DNA of 64,000 nt from an uncultured Collinsella sp. (GTDB lineage: Bacteria; Actinomycetota; Coriobacteriia; Coriobacteriales; Coriobacteriaceae). The stretch covers positions 20,236 to 84,235 of the forward strand of contig UQHS01000011.1 in the NCBI GenBank assembly GCA_900540845.1, read 5' to 3'. This document shows, piece by piece, positions 34,525-46,669 of this stretch. Below the pieces are notes generated by a model, which was not told the DNA's origin, ran no database searches, and was given only the letters and a program-made list of their open reading frames with translations. The position numbers were made by a program, and so were the translations under genes. Numbering within the stretch: position 1 is the stretch's first letter; each line of letters opens with the position of its first letter.

Positions 34525-35541
34525 TCAGTCCTCGAGCAGACCGAGCTGCGAAATGATCTCATCGCCGGCGGGCGTGCGCCCAATCGAGCGATCGTGCAGG
34601 TCCTCCAGAGCCGCCGCGAGGTCCCACGGCAGCTCATCGCGGCAACTCACCGTCTCGCCGGTGACCGGATGCTCAAACTGCACGCTCCACGAATGCAAGA
34701 ACTGGCGATCGAGGTCGAGATTCATGCGTTCGTTGCCCTTGCCATACAACGGATCACCCACAAGCGGATGGTGAATATGACGCATATGGACGCGAATCTG
34801 ATGCGTGCGGCCGGTGTACAGGTGGCACTCTACAAGCGTGTAGCCCTCATCGCCGCGCGCCGGCTCAAAGCGCTCGAGAACCCTAAACGTAGTGATCGCC
34901 TGCCGCGCAAACGGGTCGTCCGAGACGGCCATCTTCACACGGTCACGAGTCGAACGGGCGATACCCGTGTTGATGGTCCCTTCGTCCATAACAATCTCGC
35001 CGTGCACCAACGTGATGTAGCGACGATCGAGCGTGCGGGTGCGGATGAGGTTTTGCAGCGCCCGCTGCGTGTCGTCGTCTTTGGCGGCGAGCATGAGGCC
35101 CGAGGTGTCGCGGTCGAGCCGATGTACGATGCCCGGGCGATCCTCGCCTTGAACGGTGCCGAGATGGTCGAGGCCGCAGTGGTACGCCAGGGCGTTTGCC
35201 AACGTGCCATCCTCATGGCCATGCGCAGGATGGCACACGAGCCCGCGCTGCTTGGACAGCACGAGCAGGTAATCGTCCTCGTAGCGAATATCGAGTGGAA
35301 TGGCCTGCGGCACGATGGCCCCGGGCTCGCGAACCTCGGGGAGCTCGACCGAGATACGGTCCCCCACCGAGACGGTTTGCTTTTTGGATAGGCAGGTCTC
35401 GCCGTTTATGGCGACGGCGCCCGCCTCGATAAGTTTGGCGCACGCGGAACGCGAGGGGCAGGAGCCCTGTGCACCCAGATACGCATCGAGGCGCTCGCCT
35501 GCGGCCTCTTCGCCAACCAAAAGATGAAGATCGGCAGACAC
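34525..35541 (-). CDS. rluD: RluA-family 23S rRNA pseudouridine synthase (RluD-like)
   Basis: 338 residues: an N-terminal S4 domain (about 10-75) and a pseudouridine synthase domain with HRLDRDTSGLML, where the Asp is the catalytic residue, and RTHQIRVHM. RluD-type enzymes act on U1911/1915/1917 of 23S rRNA. The start is GTG 35541 after GGAGG. It directly follows lspA, the classical lspA-rluD pair. The precise target is inferred from the pairing. Confidence 0.92.
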   Translation of the reverse strand: MSADLHLLVGEEAAGERLDAYLGAQGSCPSRSACAKLIEAGAVAINGETCLSKKQTVSVGDRISVELPEVREPGAIVPQAIPLDIRYEDDYLLVLSKQRGLVCHPAHGHEDGTLANALAYHCGLDHLGTVQGEDRPGIVHRLDRDTSGLMLAAKDDDTQRALQNLIRTRTLDRRYITLVHGEIVMDEGTINTGIARSTRDRVKMAVSDDPFARQAITTFRVLERFEPARGDEGYTLVECHLYTGRTHQIRVHMRHIHHPLVGDPLYGKGNERMNLDLDRQFLHSWSVQFEHPVTGETVSCRDELPWDLAAALEDLHDRSIGRTPAGDEIISQLGLLED

Positions 35542-36150
35542 CTATGCATCCCCCTCCTCGCGCTGTGCACGGCGACGGTCGCGCCGAGCCGCCCTGCGGA
35601 CGGCGGCGCGCGCATCACGGGCGTTGAGTTCTGCCGTAGCGTCGACTTGCGCCATCGGAGACAGGAACATGAACCCGATGAAAGCGAGGAACACGCCGAC
35701 GCAAACGCCGATATCGGCCACATTGAAGACGGGGAAGTTGATGAAATCGCAGGCGATGAAGTCGACCACAAATCCCAGCAGCAGGCGGTCGAGCGCGTTG
35801 CCGATGGCACCTCCGGCGACCAGGCCCAACCCGAGGGTCTCAACCTTTGAGACCTGGGGCGTGCGCATGAGATAGACGAAAATGACGATCGTCACGATGA
35901 GCGCGAACAGCGCAAAGACCATGCCCATCCCCTCGCCCATGCTAAACGCGGCGCCCGTGTTGGCCACGAACCTAAAGCTCAGAATGCCCGGGATAACCGA
36001 AACACTCTCCTGCGTCATCATGAGGGTGTTTTTCACGAAGACCTTGGAGATGTAGTCGAGAGCGAACGTCGTGACCGCCGCCGTGAGCGCGACGCACGCC
36101 CTCCATGAGCGTGAGGGCAAATAGGTCTGATCTGTGCGAGTTGCAGTCAA
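35542..36150 (-). CDS. lspA: Lipoprotein signal peptidase
   Basis: 202 residues. Four membrane helices and the catalytic motifs are present: FVANTGAAFS, GGAIGNALDRL (first Asp) and VFNVADIGVCVG (second Asp). Cleaves the signal peptide from prolipoproteins. The C-terminal 40 residues are an Arg/Ala-rich basic tail. I favour the TTG start at 36150 (AGAGG seven bases upstream) over ATG 36165, which has no ribosome site. rluD follows with no gap. Confidence 0.9.
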   Translation of the reverse strand: MTATRTDQTYLPSRSWRACVALTAAVTTFALDYISKVFVKNTLMMTQESVSVIPGILSFRFVANTGAAFSMGEGMGMVFALFALIVTIVIFVYLMRTPQVSKVETLGLGLVAGGAIGNALDRLLLGFVVDFIACDFINFPVFNVADIGVCVGVFLAFIGFMFLSPMAQVDATAELNARDARAAVRRAARRDRRRAQREEGDA

Positions 36151-36174
36151 GTTGACACCTCTCATCGATGGGTA

Positions 36175-36201
36175 CTTTTGCACCCGTCCCCAAATTGCAC
36201 A
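36175..36201. repeat. Half copy of the dispersed palindrome
   Basis: Contains GCACCCGTCCCC followed by AAATTGCAC, matching one arm and centre of the family at 9076 and 19646, but without the TACACAT partner. It lies between ileS and lspA. Confidence 0.6.
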
Positions 36202-36208
36202 ACGCCAA

Positions 36209-36246
36209 GGGCCGGCACAGGAGAACGAACGGTCCCGCGCCGGCCC
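36209..36246 (-). terminator. Hairpin at the end of ileS
   Basis: GGGCCGGC (36209-36216) pairs with GCCGGCCC (36239-36246). It lies 40 bases after the ileS stop codon on the minus strand. The T-run is short, so this is a candidate terminator. Confidence 0.5.
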
Positions 36247-36285
36247 CTATCGGCACTCTGTGATGAGTCTATCCGCGAAGCGCGC

Positions 36286-39087
<2,802 letters not shown>

Positions 39088-39136
39088 GAATACCCCCTTC
39101 TCGTTGTGGGCGCCAACCGATAACAGCGATTCGGCA

Positions 39137-39420
39137 AGAAAAAAGCGCCCGTCCTAGCTCAAGCTGGGACGAAGCGCCAGATTATGCGGGAAGCAGGACC
39201 GCAGGTGCGTTTCGCTATACCACCCAGCTCAAAGGTTCGCGCAGCAGCGCTCCCCTCGTACTCGGCTGGCCTGTCACGACGGCCATCCCGGCGACGCCTA
39301 CTGAGCGCATACGCGCCGTTGGGGCCGCGGCTCCGGGGTGATATTCGACTCGGTCGCGCGCGCCCGGATCTCAGCAGCCCGGGCTCTCTGTGCCGCGCGG
39401 GTCCGACCTACTCGTCCCCA
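39137..39420 (-). promoter_or_regulatory. T-box leader of ileS
   Basis: Read on the minus strand, the leader begins GGGGACGAGTAGGTCGG and has AGAGAG and GCTG of the Stem I apex, a specifier segment GAATATCACC with the Ile codon ATC, the antiterminator/T-box sequence GGGTGGTATAGCG, and a terminator hairpin (stem GCGC...GTCC / GGAC...GCGC) followed by TTTTTT at about 39138-39143. This is a transcriptional T-box, in which uncharged tRNA-Ile favours the antiterminator. Confidence 0.85.
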
Positions 39421-39540
39421 TCAACGCCTGTAAGTCAACATGATAGCACGTGGCGCCGCCGTCAGGACGACGAACGCACCCTTCTCAAAGCAACCATCCA
39501 ACATGCGGCAACGCGGGGCGGCTCGCGTGAAGCGCTGCGC

Positions 39541-39978
39541 TCAGATGTCGGAGACGTCGATGAGGCGGACGCCGGCGTTGGCGAGAGCCTCGGCGAACAG
39601 ACCGCGCCCGTTGACGAGCCTTCCCGTGAAGGTACCGTCGTAGACCTGGTGTACCCCGCAACTGGGACTGCGTGACTGCAAGACCGCGGCAGCGAGGTCC
39701 CCTGCCTCGATCGCAGGCGCAAGCCGCGCAATCTCCGCCGCGACGCCGGCGCGGTATTCGGCATCCACGCTGACGCCCTGGTTGTTGATGACCTCGCCGT
39801 CGACGATCTCGGCGGGAGGACGAGGCGTGGAAAGTCCGCCCGCCACCTCGGGACATACTGGGATGACCTCGATATCGGGGTGTTTCAACAGCTCCGAAAG
39901 CAGACGCTCACAGCGGTTGTTGCCTCCGCTGTATTTGCAGTTTTCCCCTAACAGGCAAGCGCTCACGACGACCTTCAT
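39541..39978 (-). CDS. DUF523 domain protein
   Basis: 145 residues, whole length one DUF523 (YbbK) domain. Motifs include VVSACLLGENCKYSGGNN, VCPEVAGGLSTPRPPAE and SRSPSCG, with conserved Cys8, Cys14 and the SPSCG cysteine. The function of the family is not established; the cysteine pattern suggests metal or thiol chemistry. It stands between ileS and rpsT as an apparently single gene. Confidence 0.85.
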   Translation of the reverse strand: MKVVVSACLLGENCKYSGGNNRCERLLSELLKHPDIEVIPVCPEVAGGLSTPRPPAEIVDGEVINNQGVSVDAEYRAGVAAEIARLAPAIEAGDLAAAVLQSRSPSCGVHQVYDGTFTGRLVNGRGLFAEALANAGVRLIDVSDI

Positions 39979-40119
39979 CTATACCTCCGTTGACTTCAAG
40001 TAATTCAGGCGTGCGCCCAGACACCCCGCAATACGCGCTCAGCAAGACACGCACGAGAAGCCGACACAGCGCAGGCACGAACGGCCTCGGCAAAGCGGCG
40101 CAAGATACCGCCGCAGCAA

Positions 40120-40149
40120 ACAAAACGGGCCCCGCAAGCGGGACCCGTT
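40120..40149 (-). terminator. Rho-independent terminator of rpsT
   Basis: On the minus strand AACGGG-TCCCGC, a TTGC loop and GCGGGGCCCGTT are followed by TTGTTT. It lies 25 bases after the rpsT stop codon. Confidence 0.8.
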
Positions 40150-40173
40150 AAGAACAAGTTGTGTTCGCAAACC

Positions 40174-40434
40174 TTAGAGGGTGTTCACGAGCTTCTGGAT
40201 GCCGGACTTGCGGTTGGCAGCCTGGTTCTTGTGGATGACGCCCTTGGCGACAGCCTTGTCGAGCTTGCGGTAAGCGGTCACGGCGGCAGCCTGAGCAGCG
40301 GCCTTGTCGCCAGCCTCAACGGCGGCCTTGACGTGCTTGATAACGGTCTTGAGCTCGGAGCGGATCGCCTTGTTGCGGACGCGAGCAACCTCGCTGGTGC
40401 GGATGCGCTTCTTCTGAGACTTGATGTTTGCCAT
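40174..40434 (-). CDS. rpsT: 30S ribosomal protein S20
   Basis: 86 residues, full length. MANIKSQKKRIRTSEVARVRNKA and the Ala/Lys-rich helices (KAAVEAGDKAAAQAA) are typical S20, which binds 16S rRNA at the bottom of the 30S body. It has its own promoter at 40516 and a terminator at 40120, so it is monocistronic. holA lies upstream, the usual neighbour. Confidence 0.97.
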   Translation of the reverse strand: MANIKSQKKRIRTSEVARVRNKAIRSELKTVIKHVKAAVEAGDKAAAQAAAVTAYRKLDKAVAKGVIHKNQAANRKSGIQKLVNTL

Positions 40435-40515
40435 CGGGTTCGGTTCCTTTCGGGTACTTACAAGGTCTTACTATCCGGCCTCTGAGACACGGTTGTTGAG
40501 GTCATACGGTCGAGT

Positions 40516-40544
40516 ATTCTACACACAGCACGACTTCCACGCAA
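40516..40544 (-). promoter_or_regulatory. Promoter of rpsT
   Basis: On the minus strand TTGCGT (40539-40544) and TAGAAT (40516-40521) are separated by exactly 17 bases, about 80 bases upstream of the rpsT start. Confidence 0.6.
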
Positions 40545-40662
40545 GCAAAAATGCGCAATTGTGCAGGTTACTTGGGGATTCCACACTCCTGGCACCCGGA
40601 ATTGGCAAGATGAACCACGGGCGCGACCGAACGAGCACGACGGAGCGAGCTCGCGCCGGCCG

Positions 40663-41622
40663 TCAACGCTTCGTCATGGATGTCACCCACATGCGAAGCG
40701 CGAGCTCACTGTCGCGAGAGCCCTTGAGGGCGAGCTCCACGTCGACCGCCTGGCTGAGCGCATCAAGCAGCTCTTCCATTCGCCATCGGCGAGACCATGT
40801 AAGGTGGTTTTTAACCTGCCATCCTTGAACCCCGAGCGTCGAGGCGAGCTGAGACCCCGCCCCGCGAGCATCAAGCGACTTCGCGACAATGAGCTCGCGC
40901 AGGCGAGCGACGAGCAGCGACCAGAGGCGGACTTCGCTGTTGGACGGCTGCAGTTTGAGCAGCTCGAGCGAACGGGGCAGATCGCGCGCGGCGACCGCAT
41001 TAAGGAAATCCCACGGCTTGACTTCTGCCGTGCGCGATATGTGCCGCTCGACATCCGCCTTCGTGATCTCGGGCGCCGAGATCATGGCCGCGAGCTTCTT
41101 CACCTCGTTATCGAGCATCCTGCCGTTATCGCCGGCGCGCGAAACGAGCTCCTCCGCGGCGGGAAGCCCCATGACCTTGCCGTAAGCCGCCGCCATCTTC
41201 ACCACTTGCGCTGGCATCTCCCACGCCTTCTTGGGCGCGCAATCGATGATGGCTTTGGGGCCCAAGGCCGCAATCGCCTTGTACAACCTCGTGTTCTTCG
41301 CAAGCGACGTAGCTACGGCCAGGCACACGGTCGTGGGCGAAGGATTGGCGAAATACTCAACCAAGGGCTCGCTCACCGTCTTGGGCAGCTTATCGCAGTG
41401 CTCCAGAATCACCAGACGGAACTCCGACCCCATGGGAAAGGTATTGAGGGATGCGATGATGTCGTCCATCTGGGGGTCTTTTGCCATATCGCGTTCATCG
41501 AGGTTGAACGCGGCCATCCCCGATTCGTCCAGGCGGGTACGCATGCGCTCGATGGCATGCGAGCTTTTGAGCTCGTCGGCGCCCACGATCAAATATCCAG
41601 GCAGCAATGCGGACTGTGCCAT
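40663..41622 (-). CDS. holA: DNA polymerase III subunit delta
   Basis: 319 residues. The three-domain delta subunit of the clamp loader: an N-terminal region with YLIVGADELKSSHAIERM, a middle AAA-like region (RLVILEHCDKLPK) without a functional Walker A, and a C-terminal helical domain. Start ATG 41622 follows GAGGGG. It lies between comEC and rpsT, the standard order comEA-comEC-holA-rpsT. Confidence 0.9.
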   Translation of the reverse strand: MAQSALLPGYLIVGADELKSSHAIERMRTRLDESGMAAFNLDERDMAKDPQMDDIIASLNTFPMGSEFRLVILEHCDKLPKTVSEPLVEYFANPSPTTVCLAVATSLAKNTRLYKAIAALGPKAIIDCAPKKAWEMPAQVVKMAAAYGKVMGLPAAEELVSRAGDNGRMLDNEVKKLAAMISAPEITKADVERHISRTAEVKPWDFLNAVAARDLPRSLELLKLQPSNSEVRLWSLLVARLRELIVAKSLDARGAGSQLASTLGVQGWQVKNHLTWSRRWRMEELLDALSQAVDVELALKGSRDSELALRMWVTSMTKR

Positions 41623-41836
41623 GCATCCATCCCCTCGGTTCCTCGCATCTCTCATCCTCCGAAGTATAGCCGTTTGGCAGCACCGTCATGAGCCCCAAGC
41701 ACCATGATGTGCGCCTGCGGCTCCGCTATCCTGCGGGAAGACATAGAGTACATCCGAATTCGCCATGCGCGCCGAAGGCAGACACGATGGGGCGCACATG
41801 AGGCACCCTCCGCTCTTTGCAACGAAGCGCATCACG

Positions 41837-44167
41837 TCATCGCGAGGTCCTCATGATCGCGCCCTCCACCCCGGGAGCCAGCTCGATGTCCCCGTCATCG
41901 ATCGTGCAGACGAACCGCGCTCCAGCGTCGGTTGCCACCGCGATGCTCTCTGGGGCGGGATGCCCGTAGGCGTTGCCCTCCCCCGCGCTCGCGACGGCTA
42001 TCTCCGGCTTGAGGACCGACAAGGCATCGGCCGAGACCGAGACGCGCGAGCCGTGGTGCCCCATCTTGATTGCGTCCACGTCCCCTACCGCACCGGCGTA
42101 CTGCTCAAGCTCGTCTCGCTCGGTATCGCCCGTGAGCAACACGTCCAGCGAAGACGCGCCCTTCGCATACGAAACCGCAAGGACCAGCGACTCCTCGTTC
42201 TCCTCGCCCGACACCACGCCCGCCGGCCAAACCACGCTGCAGTCAAATCCGCCCACCCGCACCATGTCCCCACGCCGGAGCTCATCGAGCGGGACCCCGC
42301 TTGCGCGCACCTCATCGGGTGCCGCACGAGCCGCCCCGTGCGCGACATAGACCCGCTCGACCGGCACCGTCTTCAGGACCTCGGGGAGACCTCCCCAGTG
42401 ATCTGCATCCCAATGCGTGACGATGACGGCGTCGAGGTGAAACACGTGGTTTCGCGCGAGCGCGGCCCTGGTCGCCTCGTCCACACCCGCGTCGACCAGC
42501 AGCGCATGCGAACCCTCCCGGATGAGAATGGCGTCTCCCTGCCCGACATCCAACACGGTAACGGAGGGCTTTGCAAACAGGCACCAACGCATGAGCGCCA
42601 CAGCGATGCAACAGCCGGTGACGCATGCGGCCCTCAAAAGCATCTTTGACCGCAGGCGTGGCCACTTGATGTACAGTGCCCACGCCCCCGCGTACATCAC
42701 GCAGGGCATCCACCATGACGGCGCGACCGCGATGAGCCCATAGGGTATCTCCGACAGCGCCTGCGCGAGAAAGATGGAGGCATGCGCGCACGCCACGGGG
42801 GCGCCCAGCAGCGCATCGGAAAGCGCGGCACACACGCCCTCGGCAAGGGGAAGGGCCACCGCAGCCCCACTCGCCAGCGCCGCAAGCCCCGAGCCTGCCA
42901 AACCCGTCACCAGCAGCGCCGTCATGACGGGACCGACGATCAGGTTCGCGAGCGGGGCCACCAGCGACACCTCTCCGAACAACGGCATCGTGATGGGAAG
43001 CGTCGCCCATTGCGCCACGAGCGTCAGCGAAAGGGGTTCGGCAATGCGCGCGGGGACATGCGCGGACTCGAGAGCCCCCGCACCGTACCGAGCAAAAACG
43101 AGCATGAACAACACGCTCACCGCCGACAGCTGAAACCCCACATCGAACACGACGCCGGGATTTGCCGCGACGAGGATCATCACGGCCACGGCAAGCCCCG
43201 ACAGCCCATGTGCCCTGCGCCTGCCGAGCACCGCCAACGACGCGGCGCCAACCATGGATACCGACCGCACGGCGGAGGGCGAAGCGCCTGTGAACATGAC
43301 GTACGCGGAAAGCACGATCAGCAAGATCACCCTTTGTCGGACGCATCCCAGACGTAGATGCTGCAGGCCCGCCTCCATCAACGCCGCGATATACGCAAGA
43401 TGGCCACCAGAGACGGCGACGAGATGCGTGAGCCCGCAGGCTCGGAACGACTCATACGCCTCGGACGTGGCAAGCTCAGTGGTGCGACCGCAGATCGTGG
43501 CGACGAGCAGTGCCCGCGCGTCATCTCGCTCGGGGCATATCGCATGCACGACAAACGACTTCACGGACTCGATGCAAGACGTGCGCAGCTGCTCGCGTTC
43601 CAGAACCGACACGATGCGCATCGACGCGACCTCGCCCTTCATAAATCTGCTGCGGGCCCAATCGCTGTCGTCAAGTTCCTCGAAGCGCCCCACCGCGCGC
43701 ATGCACGCCCCGAGATCCAGGGGCTGGCGCGTGGTCGCGCGAACACGCGCCAGCGCCGGCGAATCGGGGGCCTCGCGAAGCTCAAGGGTGACGGAGTACC
43801 CATACGGCCCCATCGCAGACTCGCTCGCGACGACGAGCCACCACGAGCTCACAGGGCGCTCTTCTATGGCCCGCTTGCAACTATGCCAACCGTTCAGCCA
43901 CGCAGTGCAAGCAAGGCAGCCGACCGCAAGTCCCCCTGCAAACCAACGCAGGCCGATGCGAAAGCGATGCAGCAGCAGCGAGCATCCGAGCGCTGCACCA
44001 CTTAAGACAACGCAGGAGGCCACCGCCACCCACGAAACCCACGAGGTGCTCTCGCGGGCGAGCCATCCGCTGTGCAGCATCACCGCGGATGCGAGACACA
44101 TCGCGCCGGCCCCCGCAGCCGAAGGGGGCACATAGGGCCTGACAGCCTCATCTTGCGACACACCCAT
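41837..44167 (-). CDS. comEC: ComEC/Rec2-type DNA uptake channel
   Basis: 776 residues. An N-terminal DUF4131-like part with three helices (to about 100), the Competence domain with many membrane helices (about 220-520; motifs GLTHLVAVSGGHLAYIAAL and SAVRSVSMV), and a C-terminal metallo-beta-lactamase domain (about 540-770) with THWDADHWGG and MGHHGS. ComEC carries one DNA strand across the membrane; the lactamase domain may cut the other. The frame is intact. It follows comEA by six bases. Confidence 0.93.
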   Translation of the reverse strand: MGVSQDEAVRPYVPPSAAGAGAMCLASAVMLHSGWLARESTSWVSWVAVASCVVLSGAALGCSLLLHRFRIGLRWFAGGLAVGCLACTAWLNGWHSCKRAIEERPVSSWWLVVASESAMGPYGYSVTLELREAPDSPALARVRATTRQPLDLGACMRAVGRFEELDDSDWARSRFMKGEVASMRIVSVLEREQLRTSCIESVKSFVVHAICPERDDARALLVATICGRTTELATSEAYESFRACGLTHLVAVSGGHLAYIAALMEAGLQHLRLGCVRQRVILLIVLSAYVMFTGASPSAVRSVSMVGAASLAVLGRRRAHGLSGLAVAVMILVAANPGVVFDVGFQLSAVSVLFMLVFARYGAGALESAHVPARIAEPLSLTLVAQWATLPITMPLFGEVSLVAPLANLIVGPVMTALLVTGLAGSGLAALASGAAVALPLAEGVCAALSDALLGAPVACAHASIFLAQALSEIPYGLIAVAPSWWMPCVMYAGAWALYIKWPRLRSKMLLRAACVTGCCIAVALMRWCLFAKPSVTVLDVGQGDAILIREGSHALLVDAGVDEATRAALARNHVFHLDAVIVTHWDADHWGGLPEVLKTVPVERVYVAHGAARAAPDEVRASGVPLDELRRGDMVRVGGFDCSVVWPAGVVSGEENEESLVLAVSYAKGASSLDVLLTGDTERDELEQYAGAVGDVDAIKMGHHGSRVSVSADALSVLKPEIAVASAGEGNAYGHPAPESIAVATDAGARFVCTIDDGDIELAPGVEGAIMRTSR

Positions 44168-44173
44168 GACGCA

Positions 44174-44923
44174 TCACACGCAAATCAGGCTCTTGAGCCG
44201 TTCGAACTTCTTGTCACCGATACCGCTGACGCGCATGAGGTCCTCGGGGGCGGAAAACGGTCCGTTCTCCGCGCGATCCTCAACGATGGCCGCGGCCGTG
44301 GCAGGGCCGATTCCCGGAAGCCCGTCGAGGGTACTCTCATCAGCGGTGTTGATATTGACAAGAGCGGCAGCCTGCCCCTGCCCCACAGGCGTACCCTGTC
44401 CGGGAGCCACGGCTCCCCCGCCGGGCATCTCCTCGCCAACCCGAGGAATGTAGACCTGTTGACCATCTGCAAGCGGCGCCGCCCTATTCACCTGCGCGGC
44501 GTCCGCATCATCCGAAAGCCCTCCACACGCATCGATTGCATCGCGAACGCGAGCGCCCGAAGGCAATTCGACCACGGCGGGCTGCATCACGGCGCCCGCC
44601 ACATCAACCACAATGCGGTCCTGCGACGGCGCCTGCACGAAGGTTTTCTCCGACGCGAGGGCGTCGTGCTCCCCCGCGCCCTGTTCTACATCGGATGCGC
44701 CCGTGGCGGCGACATCTTCGCGCTGATCCCCGCCGTCCCCGCGAACGACCTCGACACCACCGGAATCCAAACGCATCGAGAGCGCATGGGCAACGCCAAA
44801 CCCTCCAGCAGCAACAACAAAAACGAGAAAACAGCATGCGGCAACGACCATTCCAGGCCGTTGCCGCATCAGGACCGCGACTCGACGCATCGCAGGCGTC
44901 GACTTCGTATGTATCTGAGCCAT
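44174..44923 (-). CDS. comEA: ComEA family DNA-binding competence protein
   Basis: 249 residues: a basic N-terminus, one membrane helix (about 25-48), an acidic low-complexity linker, an SLBB domain (about 105-150, VVDVAGAVMQPAVVELPSGARV) and a C-terminal pair of helix-hairpin-helix motifs (LVNINTADESTLDGLPGIG and LMRVSGIGDKKFERLK). Binds incoming double-stranded DNA at the cell surface. Start ATG 44923 follows GGAGG by eight bases. Confidence 0.92.
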   Translation of the reverse strand: MAQIHTKSTPAMRRVAVLMRQRPGMVVAACCFLVFVVAAGGFGVAHALSMRLDSGGVEVVRGDGGDQREDVAATGASDVEQGAGEHDALASEKTFVQAPSQDRIVVDVAGAVMQPAVVELPSGARVRDAIDACGGLSDDADAAQVNRAAPLADGQQVYIPRVGEEMPGGGAVAPGQGTPVGQGQAAALVNINTADESTLDGLPGIGPATAAAIVEDRAENGPFSAPEDLMRVSGIGDKKFERLKSLICV

Positions 44924-45049
44924 GTCTCGCACCTCCCACTTCAATCGTGGCAGGCGCACCTCGAGACGGCAGCGTCAAAACAAAATAGTTCACGGCGGTC
45001 TGTAGAGGGCTCTTGCACAAACCCATCACGCAGACCTGCCAAGACAGGG

Positions 45050-46378
45050 CTACTCGGCCGAGACTTCCTCGTCACGGAAAGCAGCGCCGATCGAAGCCTC
45101 GGCAGATCGACCAGCCAATGCCGCCTCGGCCTCACGGCGAGACGCGGGGATGAAACGAGGCTCGAGCACATCGTGACGCTCGCGCATCGCACGCGGGCGC
45201 GTATACACCGGGGCGGTGAAGTCGACGTACTCGACGTGATCAACCAGATAGTCGATCATCGCGTCGTGGTCGAACATATCCCACGCCTCGTGGACCGCGT
45301 CGAGCTTGGCGTGCGTCTCGGGGCGGCGCGGCATGAACAGCGTGCAGCAATCCGGCGCCGTCTCGCACGAAATCTCATAGGTGCCGATCTGCTTGGCGCG
45401 CTCGATGATCTCCTGCTTATCGGATCCGATGAGCGGGCGGAACACGGGAATGTCGACGACCTCGTTGACCGCCATGATGTTCTCGAGCGTCTGCGAGGCG
45501 ACCTGGCCCAGCGACTCACCGGTGACGAGCGCCTTGGCGCCCTCGATGCGCGCGATGCGCTCGGCAACCGAGTACATGACGCGACGGTACATGATGACGC
45601 GCAGATCGGACGGGGTCTTGAGCGAAATCTCACGCTGGCAGTCACCAAACGGCACGACGTACATGCGGCCGATTTGCACCGCGGGCGCGAGCTGCTCGAT
45701 GATGTCCTGACACAGATACTCGCTCGTGTCGGTCGTCTGGGGACGGCCCGAGAAGTGAATGGGAACAACCACGGCGCCGCGGCGGGCCAGCTGCCACGTC
45801 GCGACCGGCGAATCGATGCCCGAGGACAGGAGCGTCACGACCTTTCCCGCGCTGCCCTGCGGCAAACCGCCGACGCCGCGCATGCTCTTCGCATAGACGT
45901 AGACGCTCCCCTGGACCACCAGCACGTGCACGGTGGCATCGGGGTCGCGCATCTGCACCTTCTTGTCAGGATACGCCAAGCAGAGCGCCTCGCCGACCTG
46001 GCGGTTCAGGTCCATGCTGGTGAGCTCATAGTCCGTGTTGGAGCGGCGCGCGGCGACCTTGAACGTCTCGAAGGGGCCGTACTCTGCCAAGGCGTCGATG
46101 GCCGCACGGCAATACTCGGACACCTCGCGATTGGTGTGAAACGCCAGCGAGCAGCGAGCGACTCCGGGAACCTGCGCGATGAGCGGCATGGCCTGCTCGG
46201 CTTCGCCCTTGGTCGAGAACGTGATGAGAATATGCCCGGAGATGCGCGTGATACAGGAAACGGAAAAGGCGGCCAGGGCCGCCTTACACGAATCCATGAG
46301 AATGCGCTCGAACCGAGCCCGGTTCTTGCCCTTAAGCCCTATCTCGTGATAGTGCACCAGGCATACGCGACTCGCCAT
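45050..46378 (-). CDS. thiI: tRNA 4-thiouridine synthase ThiI
   Basis: 442 residues: a ferredoxin-like and THUMP domain (about 1-170) and a PP-loop ATPase domain. It lacks a C-terminal rhodanese domain, as in most Gram-positive ThiI. The PP-loop reads LLSSGIDSPVA where the family usually has SGG; the second residue is Ser. The C-terminal 50 residues are polar. Makes s4U8 in tRNA. It is four-gene co-directional with mihF-gmk-rpoZ. Role in thiazole synthesis is unlikely without the rhodanese. Confidence 0.9.
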   Translation of the reverse strand: MASRVCLVHYHEIGLKGKNRARFERILMDSCKAALAAFSVSCITRISGHILITFSTKGEAEQAMPLIAQVPGVARCSLAFHTNREVSEYCRAAIDALAEYGPFETFKVAARRSNTDYELTSMDLNRQVGEALCLAYPDKKVQMRDPDATVHVLVVQGSVYVYAKSMRGVGGLPQGSAGKVVTLLSSGIDSPVATWQLARRGAVVVPIHFSGRPQTTDTSEYLCQDIIEQLAPAVQIGRMYVVPFGDCQREISLKTPSDLRVIMYRRVMYSVAERIARIEGAKALVTGESLGQVASQTLENIMAVNEVVDIPVFRPLIGSDKQEIIERAKQIGTYEISCETAPDCCTLFMPRRPETHAKLDAVHEAWDMFDHDAMIDYLVDHVEYVDFTAPVYTRPRAMRERHDVLEPRFIPASRREAEAALAGRSAEASIGAAFRDEEVSAE

Positions 46379-46663
46379 TTACTCGTCCGTGGGATCAATG
46401 TGGCCGAGAGCGGCCTCGTAACGGGCGTGATCGTAGGAGATGGTGCCGTCCACGATCTCCTCCATGGCCATGGAGATGATGTCCTTGCCGGAAAGCATGA
46501 CCGTGAGGTCATCGGTATCCTGAACAGCCAGAACACGGTTGTGCTGGCCGCGCAGCATGTTGTTGATGTCGCTGGCGCGCTGAGACGCGAGCGAGGCGAG
46601 CAGGAAACGATTGTGATCGGTCTTCTCAAGCAGATCGTCAATAGCAGGCTTCACAACAGACAC
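46379..46663 (-). CDS. rpoZ: DNA-directed RNA polymerase subunit omega
   Basis: 94 residues. The pattern IDDLLEKTDHNRFLLASLASQRASDIN followed by a conserved MAMEEIVDGTI is the RpoZ/omega family, which helps fold beta' in RNA polymerase. The start is probably GTG 46663, with AAAGGA about 11 bases upstream. It follows gmk and is followed directly by thiI. Confidence 0.93.
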   Translation of the reverse strand: MSVVKPAIDDLLEKTDHNRFLLASLASQRASDINNMLRGQHNRVLAVQDTDDLTVMLSGKDIISMAMEEIVDGTISYDHARYEAALGHIDPTDE

Positions 46664-46669
46664 GTCGAA

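Noticed and set aside
39088..39136. Separate small gene between the T-box and ileS
   Set aside because: The stretch is only the ileS ribosome-binding region after the terminator.
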